64,000 nt of DNA from Cannabis sativa (lineage: Eukaryota; Streptophyta; Magnoliopsida; Rosales; Cannabaceae): positions 45,937,686 to 46,001,685 of the forward strand of contig NC_083604.1 of assembly GCF_029168945.1 (NCBI RefSeq). Direction: 5' to 3'. A program made the translations under genes and the position numbers. This document shows positions 57,829 through 64,000 of the stretch, one piece after another (position 1 is the stretch's first letter; every line of letters begins with the position of its first letter). The notes beneath the pieces were generated by a model. The model had not been told where the DNA came from, searched no databases, and was given only the letters and a program-made list of their open reading frames with translations.

Positions 57829-59720
57829 TGTTGGAAATTATTTTACCAGGATCTTAGATCTACTCACAAGTATGTTTATTAACATCCTAAATAAGAACTT
57901 TCTAAAACGATAAATTAAACACATATAAATTTTAAGAAACCTTACATTGGGTGCAGCAGAATTAAATGACTCCTTCTGTTCAGATCTCTAACCCTTGATT
58001 CCTTTCTGTAGCAGAGTATTATAAAGATCTGAACCTGGATCTCTTTCACTGAATCCTTGATGCTGAATCTCCTTTTGCTGATGATCTTTCTTCACGATCT
58101 TCCTCACTATGATTGAGGTATTGCTTGATGTGTGTGGGCACTACTCTAATCACTAAGGTAATTTCGAAATTCAAAGGAAGAAGGAAGAGAGAGAGTGGCG
58201 GCTAGAGAAGAGAGAGTGAAGGCTCAGGTTTTTCTGATTCAGAAAGTGTAATTTTCCTGAAGCCTTCACTATCTATTTATAGCATTCCACTAGGGTTAGA
58301 TTTGAATTATATGGCATTAAAATAATGAAAAAATCAACTTAAAAATCCTACAAAGGTGGCCGGCCATGGCTTAGTGGATTGGGCCTTGCTTTTTGCAATT
58401 TTGCAATTTTAACACCTTTTGTATCTGATTTTCTCAAAAATGCCAATTTCCTAATTCAACCATTTAAATGCCAATTCTAACTATTTAATAATTATAAATA
58501 ATTATTAAATAATATTGTCATTTATCATATTTATTAATTGAACCATACAAAGTATCATAATTAACAAATATGCCCCTATTAACTCTTTCTTTACAATTTC
58601 GCCCTTACTTAGTGAAAATTTCACAAATAGACATAGTCTAATTCGTGAATTATAATTGATTAATCAAAACCAATTACATGAGTCTTACAAACAATATTAT
58701 CTCAACTAGTGGGGGGACCATGGGTCTATATAACCGAGCTTCCAATAAGTAGATCAAGAATTTAGCACTAAAATTCACTAACTTATTAATTCTTCGTTGA
58801 ACCACGCATAGAACTTAGAATTGCACTCTCAGTATATAGAATGCTCTATATGTTCCACCATATAGACACATCATTAGTTATCCATTGCTATAATCCTAAT
58901 GTGATCAATGATCCTCTATATGAATGATCTACACAGTAAAGGGATTAAATTACCGTAACACCCTACTATGTATTTTATCCTTAAAACACTTGACCCCGTA
59001 TAAATGATATTTTAGTTTATGTGAAATGAGATCTCCACCATTTATTTTCGTTTGGTCAAGCTCGAAGGAAATCATCCTTTGCTTACTATTCGCCAGGTAG
59101 AAGCTATAGATTCCATGTTTATGCTAGCGCTCCCACTCAATTGCACTACCGTGTTCCCAAAATGTACGTATCACCCTGACCTAAAAGTAGGCTTACCTAA
59201 AAAATCAAAGAACACGAATAGCCTTTCAAGATTGAGCCTAATCATAACAGGATTAAGATCATTTGATCTAGGATCAACTTGGCGATATTGACTTGAATAG
59301 ATTTTACGGTAAGTTTAATTAAATCTGAATCAAAGTTCAATATCGGTCCCTTCCGATGCATACTCCATGCATCCAACCTGAGCTTTACTTTAACCAATGT
59401 TCTGGAAAGAACATAGTATTTCTCCAAATACAAGTAAACTCTTGTTGTAGATTATCATATCAGTAAAATCCTGTGTCTGATAAATCTAGGAAACTTTATT
59501 CACATAGTCATGTTTACTTTCCAATGTGATGACAGCACAATAAACATGATCAAGTATGTGAAAAGGGTTTAAGATGAATTTATAAATCAATTAGACAAGC
59601 AATTGATAAAGTGAGCCAAAACATACACAAATGAATGAAAAATATTTCTGTTTCTTTATTGATGTTGAATAAAATAGATTACATTGAAATGAAGTTTTAT
59701 TTAGGGCATAAAACCTAACA
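57829..59720 (-). repeat. 3' LTR of copy D (1,892 bp)
   Basis: TGTTGGAAATT...AACCTAACA, with minus-strand TATA box at 58273-58282. It matches the LTRs of A and B throughout. The outermost U3 (about 59570-59700) differs from A and B but resembles the solo LTR E, suggesting subfamilies. Confidence 0.92.
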
Positions 59721-59733
59721 AACTCCCACTTGC
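59721..59733 (-). other. Polypurine tract, copy D
   Basis: Minus-strand GCAAGTGGGAGTT is identical to copy B at 14157-14169, directly abutting the 3' LTR. Confidence 0.78.
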
Positions 59734-59829
59734 ACTAATATAAAACTAATTAGTACATATCAATTAATCCTAAATTCTGACGGTGCTTTTCAAAGGCTGT
59801 CACGGCCAAGACTTTGGTAAATGGATCGA

Positions 59830-60328
59830 CGGAGTTGTCCTCTGTGTCAACTTTCTCAACTAGTACATCCCCTCTTGCCACGTATTCTACCGATAATGTG
59901 ATACTTCCTTTCAATGTGTTTGCTTCTCTTGTGGCTTCGAGGTTCTTTCTTGTTTGCTATTGCTCCATTGTTATCACGAGTAGTACCGGAGGCTTTTCCA
60001 TTCCGGGAACAACTCCTATCTTTGGTGAAGAACTTTCTTAGCCAGACAAGTTCTTTAGCAGCTTCGGCTGCTGCTATGTATTCAGCTTCCATAGTTGAGT
60101 CCGATATCGCGGTTTGTTTAGCACTTCTCCAAACCACTGCTCCACCCCCAAGAGTAAACACCATCCCAGATGTTGATTATTGTCTTCAAGACTTTCCTGG
60201 AAATCTGAATCAGTGTAGCCTATGGGATTTAAAGCACCACCCTTGTAGACTAACACAAGATTCCTTGTACTCTTTAAGTATTTCAGAATATACTTAACTG
60301 CATTCCAATGTTCTTGTCCTGGATTAGA
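59830..60328 (-). pseudogene. Copy D RNase H domain
   Basis: This is the copia RNase H, which removes the RNA strand during reverse transcription. Leftward it reads LVYKGGALNPIGYTDSDF (about 60205-60260), then in shifted frames [40 protein letters not shown] (about 60040-60150). The DSD and EAEY acidic motifs are visible. Frameshifts near 60180 and near 60030 break it. The tail ends close to the polypurine tract. Confidence 0.82.
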
Positions 60329-61681
60329 CTAAGACCTGTTCACGATTCCAACAGCATAACAGATGTCAGGTCTAGTGCATAACATTGCATACATTAGACT
60401 TCCAACTGCAGAGGCATAGGGAATTCTAGCCATGTCCTCTATCTCTTGAGGATCAGTCGGTGACTGTGCCTTAGATAGACGAATACCATATCTAGAAGGC
60501 ATGTTTGCCCCATTGGTGTTGTTCATGGAGAATTTCTCTAAGACTTTGTCTATGTAGGTTGTTTGAGAGAGAGCAAGAGATCTGTTCTTCCGGTTTCTGA
60601 TAATCTGAATACCAAGAACATAGGCTGCTTCACCCAAATCTTTCATATCGAATTGAGTGTTGAGCCATTCCTTGATGTGAGTCATTTTCTTGACATTGTT
60701 TCCAATGATCAAAATGTCATCAACATAAAGGACCAGGAATACTACTATTTGGTCTTCCTTGAGTTGGTAAACACAAGGTTCATCTTCATTCTGAAGAAAG
60801 CCGTAGGTCTTGATGATTTCATCAAACCTTTTGTTCCATGAGCGAGAAGCTTGCTTAAGTCCATAGATAGACCTGTTTAACTTGCAAACTTTCTTTTCCT
60901 GCCCAGGAAGAACATATCCTTCTGGTTGCTCCATATAGATGGTTTCTTAAAGTACCCCATTAAGGAAGGCAGTCTTGACATCCATTTGCCAAATTTCATA
61001 ATCGAAAGCAGCAGCTATGGAGAGAAGAATTCGGATGGATTTGAGCATGGCAACAGGACTAAAAGTTTCCTCATAGTCCACGCCTTCTCTTTGGGTATAA
61101 CCCTTGGCTACAAGTCTAGCTTTAAAAGTTTCGACTTCGCCTCCAGCTCCTCTTTTCTTCTTGTAAACCCACTTCCATCCTATCGGATGATAGTCGTCAG
61201 GTGCGTCTACATATTCCCAGACTTTGTTCTTTTTCATGGAATCCATTTCTGAATCCATGCCGGCTGACCATCGTTTCCGTTGCGGACTAGCCATTGCCTG
61301 TTTATAGGTTAATGGATCGTCATCAATACCGTCACCTACGACCATATTGATTTCACCATCCAAGCCATAACAAGCAGGTTTTGTTGAAACCCTCCCACTA
61401 CGACGAGGTACGGTTGTCTTCTGAACAGAAACTTTAATAGTATATTTCTCAGTTTGTTCAACTGAGAAAGTGGGATTGTTCTCTTCACGTGTGGAAGAGA
61501 ACGGAACATTGGAAGGACTTATATCTGAAAGCATTTCCTCCAACACTACTTTACTTTGTGATTTGAAATTCTTAATATAGTCATCTTCAAGGAAAGTGGC
61601 ATTTGTAGAAACAAACACTTTATCATCCTTGCGACTATAAAATAGTCCACCCCTAGTCTCTTTAGAATTACCGACAAACAT
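60329..61681 (-). pseudogene. Copy D reverse transcriptase and linker
   Basis: Two long frames in the same phase, separated only by a short break at 60935-60946 with a stop, make up the domain. The first (61681-60947) carries the integrase C-terminal tail and linker, then WKWVYKKKRG, FKARLVAKGYTQREGVDYEETFSPVA and MDVKTAFLNG. The second (60934-60329) carries MEQPEGY, LNRSIYGLKQASRSWNKRF and catalytic LYVDDILI (YVDD at 60716-60727), ending with YASAVGSLMYAM and TRPDICYAV. Apart from the break, all expected motifs are intact. This is the polymerase that would copy element RNA in virus-like particles. Confidence 0.88.
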
Positions 61682-61700
61682 GCAAACTTCAGTTCGTGAC

Positions 61701-62333
61701 TCAAGTTTGCCGTCTTTCTTTCTTAAGACATGAGCAGGGCACCCCAGTTACGTAATGGCGTAAACTAGGTGTACGACCATTCCAAAGTTCTAAAGGTGTC
61801 TTAGGGATTGATTTAGATGGAACAACATTTAAAATGTCAGTTGCCATCTGAATTGCATATCCCCAGAAGGACGTAGGTAGAGTTGAAAAACAAAGCATAG
61901 ACCTAACCATTTCCAAAAGCATGCGATTCCGTCTTTCTGCAACTCCATTTTGTTGTGGAGTGGCTGGGGCAGTGTATTGGGATTCAATTCCAAGTTCAAT
62001 TAAATAATCTTTGAACTGCATATCCATATATTCTCCACCCCTATCAGTTCGCAAGATCTTTAATGATTTACCTAATTGGTTTTGGGCCAAAGCATGAAAC
62101 TCCTGAAACTTTTCAAACGTTTCAGACTTCTTTTGCATTAGGTAAAGAAAACTATATCTAGAGAAATCGTCAATGAAAGTGACAAAGTACTCATAACCAC
62201 CTCGGGCTTTGACAGTCAAAGGTCCGCAGACATCGGAATGCACTAACCCTAGAGGGATTTTGGCACGCTCTCCCTTTGCAGAGAAAGAACGTTTAGTCAT
62301 TTTTCCTTCCAGGCAGGACTCGCATACTGGCAA
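61701..62333 (-). pseudogene. Copy D integrase
   Basis: This 210-codon open frame contains the zinc-binding end (CESCLEGKMTKR) and the catalytic core. The Asp of LVHSDVCGPL (residue 34), the Asp of LRTDRGGEY (residue 97) and the Glu of NGVAERRNR (residue 133) give the DD35E spacing of retroviral-type integrases. The frame is offset from the protease frame by a shift at about 62334 and from the downstream frame near 61700-61745, so a single polyprotein is not possible as it stands. The core itself is uninterrupted. It would insert the cDNA and make the 5-bp duplications seen around B and E. Confidence 0.88.
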
Positions 62334-62334
62334 T

Positions 62335-63069
62335 TCACCTAAGACGACATTTTTTTAATGGACCGTCTTTGGTTAGCCTATTGAGTTTATCAAAGCCTAT
62401 ATGACCTAAACGTAAATGCCATAGATATGTTTCATTATCATCATCGATCTTTTGCTTTTTGTGGTTTCTAGGTTTAGCTACTTTAAAAAGTTCGTTATGT
62501 AGGGCAAATGGTGTTTCTGGTCTAAGAACATAAAGCCCCTGTTCCATGGATGCAACACAAATCTGAATGTCATTTCGAGAAATGGTAGAACCAGAATCCG
62601 AAAAATCTAATTTGTATTGTTGCAATTGTAAGCATGAAACAGTAACCAAGTTTCTACTGAAATTTGGAATGTATAAGACATTGTCTAATTCCAAAATTCT
62701 GTTTTGAAACTTGAGTTTGGCTTTTCCTCTAGCTCTAACCGAAACCATTTCGCCATTACCAACTTTAAGTTTCAACTCTCCGGATTTCAAATAATTCCAA
62801 TTCTCAAGCAATTGCAATGAACAACTTACATGGTTTGTAGACCCAGAATCAAGAATCCAAATGGATTTATCATTCTCTAACACACATGATTCGAAGACTA
62901 AAGCATTACTGCTTATTCGTTTGTTAATTGTTGTTCTTGCTAGTTTATTTTGTTGTGAAGTATAACTTGAGGAAGTAGAATCACTTTCTCTTATCTTCTC
63001 AACTAAGCTTGAAGTAGTAGGATTTATGGAGTTATGAACTATTTGCTCTTCAGAGTGAACAATTCCCAC
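62335..63069 (-). pseudogene. Copy D protease and pre-integrase domain
   Basis: A 244-codon frame starts with a variable, Ser-rich stretch, then the aspartic protease site WILDSGSTNHVS (Asp at residue 74), a VGNGEMVSV strand, LDNVLYIPNFSRNLVTVSCL, and the pre-integrase motif YLWHLRLGHIGFDKLNRL. The protease would cut the polyprotein. Upstream on the minus strand no gag or zinc knuckle is found before 64000. The first ATG is only the first in the open frame, and an active parent would have been translated from gag. Confidence 0.83.
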
Positions 63070-63343
63070 TTACTCGCTTTACGGAATTTAAAGTCCATCA
63101 TGAGCATATGTGAAGTATTACTCTGACAAGGAGTTTATAACTTCAAGTTCAATTGCTAAGATATTAACTAGGAGTGGAATGAGAAGGAGATTATAGACAC
63201 TACAACACATCAATAAAACAGAAGTAAGGTTTTGGTTCAAAATTCATACACAAGTTCAGAAAATAACAAGTAATGACATATGTTATAGAAATACTAAATC
63301 TAACATAGTTTATTTTCCAAGGTTTCCAACATAATGAAATACA

Positions 63344-63653
63344 GTGTCCCGGTAGGCGAGAGTCAAAGATAACATTAGTTGAATAGAGTTGTCAGCTCAT
63401 CTAAAATTAAACATTTTAGCAACCTTTTATTCGATCAAAATGAGAATCCAACGTTGTCCCGGTAGGCGAGAGTCAAGGTTATTCTCATTTTATGAGCTTC
63501 CACCATTGTTTCATGTTCTATGAGTTTATCTCTAAGTAGTCACCGTAGGGGAGAGTCTAAATAGAGACGAAAACTCACAAAACACTTATCAAATGAAATC
63601 TTACGGTGTTAAAAGTGTTCAACGAATAACCATCCATAGGGGGACGAAGTCTA
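63344..63653. repeat. Iterated GGCGAGAGTCAA motif block, copy D
   Basis: GTCCCGGTAGGCGAGAGTCAA occurs at 63344-63366 and 63453-63476. Related forms with CCGTAGGGGAGAGTCTAA (about 63536-63560) and CCATAGGGGGACGAAGTCTA (about 63631-63653) follow, at roughly 85-110-base intervals. Copies A and B keep the block, with TTTA in place of GTA in the core. It sits just upstream of pol in element orientation. Confidence 0.6.
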
Positions 63654-63785
63654 GCGTCTCGAGGTTATATTGAATAAGTTTAACTATTGTAAGACCAACA
63701 ATGGAGATCGAATATTTTTTGATTAAAAGCTCATTATTTAAAAAAATATATATATGTATTTTGTATAATCATAATATTCGATATT

Positions 63786-64000
63786 ATAATAATGAAAAAT
63801 TACAAATTAAAGTTGGTTTAATTAAAAAATCAACTTTTATTAATTTTCAATTATTATTTAATTTGAAAAATAAATTCAAATAAATATCGAACAAGTTCCA
63901 TAATATAATAATGAAAAATTACAAATCAAAGTTGGTTTAAAGAAAAAATCAACTTTAATTAATTTTCAATTATTAATTAAATTTGAAAAATAAATTCGAA
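63786..64000. repeat. Tandem 119-bp AT-rich hairpin repeat, copy D
   Basis: Two units (63786-63904 and 63905 to the window end) repeat with a 119-bp period. Each contains a hairpin with arms AAAGTTGGTTT and AAATCAACTTT. It is the start of the tract corresponding to 17330-20440 in copy B. Confidence 0.7.

Larger units (their letters stand above)
57829..64000 (-). mobile_element. Angela-like Ty1/copia element with readable pol, copy D (partial)
   Basis: In minus orientation, the 3' LTR (57829-59720), polypurine tract (59721-59733) and pol (59830-63069) are in the window, followed by the motif block (63344-63653) and the start of the AT-rich hairpin tract. The 5' LTR lies beyond 64000. The 5 bases before the LTR are TGATC, the expected target duplication. 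Pol is far better preserved than in A or B and defines the family. The integrase and reverse transcriptase resemble the Angela/BARE lineage, which also has LTRs well over 1 kb. It sits antisense in LINE 2 ORF2. Confidence 0.9.

Noticed and set aside
1..64000. tRNA, rRNA, CRISPR, operon-like or bacterial defence loci.
   Set aside because: Both strands were read for these and none was seen. The repeated units are LTRs, LINE duplications, MITE arms and microsatellites, all of plant nuclear type.

Overview
The window is plant nuclear DNA, probably from an AT-rich eudicot. It has Ty1/copia LTR retrotransposons, L1-type LINEs with DUF4283/CCHC ORF1 proteins, several MITE-like elements, and one intron-containing host gene with plant-type GT-AG introns. 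The species cannot be named from sequence alone. There is no sign of bacterial, organellar or viral genes.

Layout. 1-8364: most of a minus-strand, Angela/BARE-like copia element with very long LTRs (copy A; its far LTR lies left of the window), carrying a Mutator-like foldback MITE. 8365-10777: intergenic DNA with several small inverted-repeat elements. 10793-28704: one plus-strand LINE of about 5.9 kb, bounded by a 15-bp target-site duplication (TSD). It has been split twice, by a complete 10.1-kb relative of copy A (copy B, 12252-22363, TSD AATAC) and by a solo LTR of the same family (25724-27604, TSD TATCA). 28720-31476: intergenic, with AT microsatellites. 31477-about 34135: a deleted minus-strand copia remnant (LTR-gag-LTR) carrying a Tourist-like MITE. 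34141-39293: an old plus-strand copia element with short LTRs and TSD CATAC. 39294-43631: intergenic DNA and the probable promoter and leader of the host gene. 43632-46741: the only confident host gene, a seven-exon WD40-repeat protein of the plant WDR44-like type. 47600-50317: a minus-strand LINE remnant. 50318-about 54290: a 5'-truncated minus-strand copia element. 54960-57828: a second plus-strand LINE, broken in ORF2 by copy D (57829 to beyond the window end), a minus-strand member of the long-LTR family whose protease, integrase and reverse transcriptase are still nearly readable.

How the parts relate. The long-LTR family occurs four times (A, B, solo E, D), always on the minus strand, and three of the four are inserted antisense into LINE coding sequence. 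A and B share the same decayed, gag-less interior although they sit in unrelated flanks, so the decayed form itself appears to have moved, presumably using proteins from a relative such as D. The family's noncoding interior holds an iterated GGCGAGAGTCAA motif and a long AT-rich tract built of short hairpins. These are the most unusual structures in the window.
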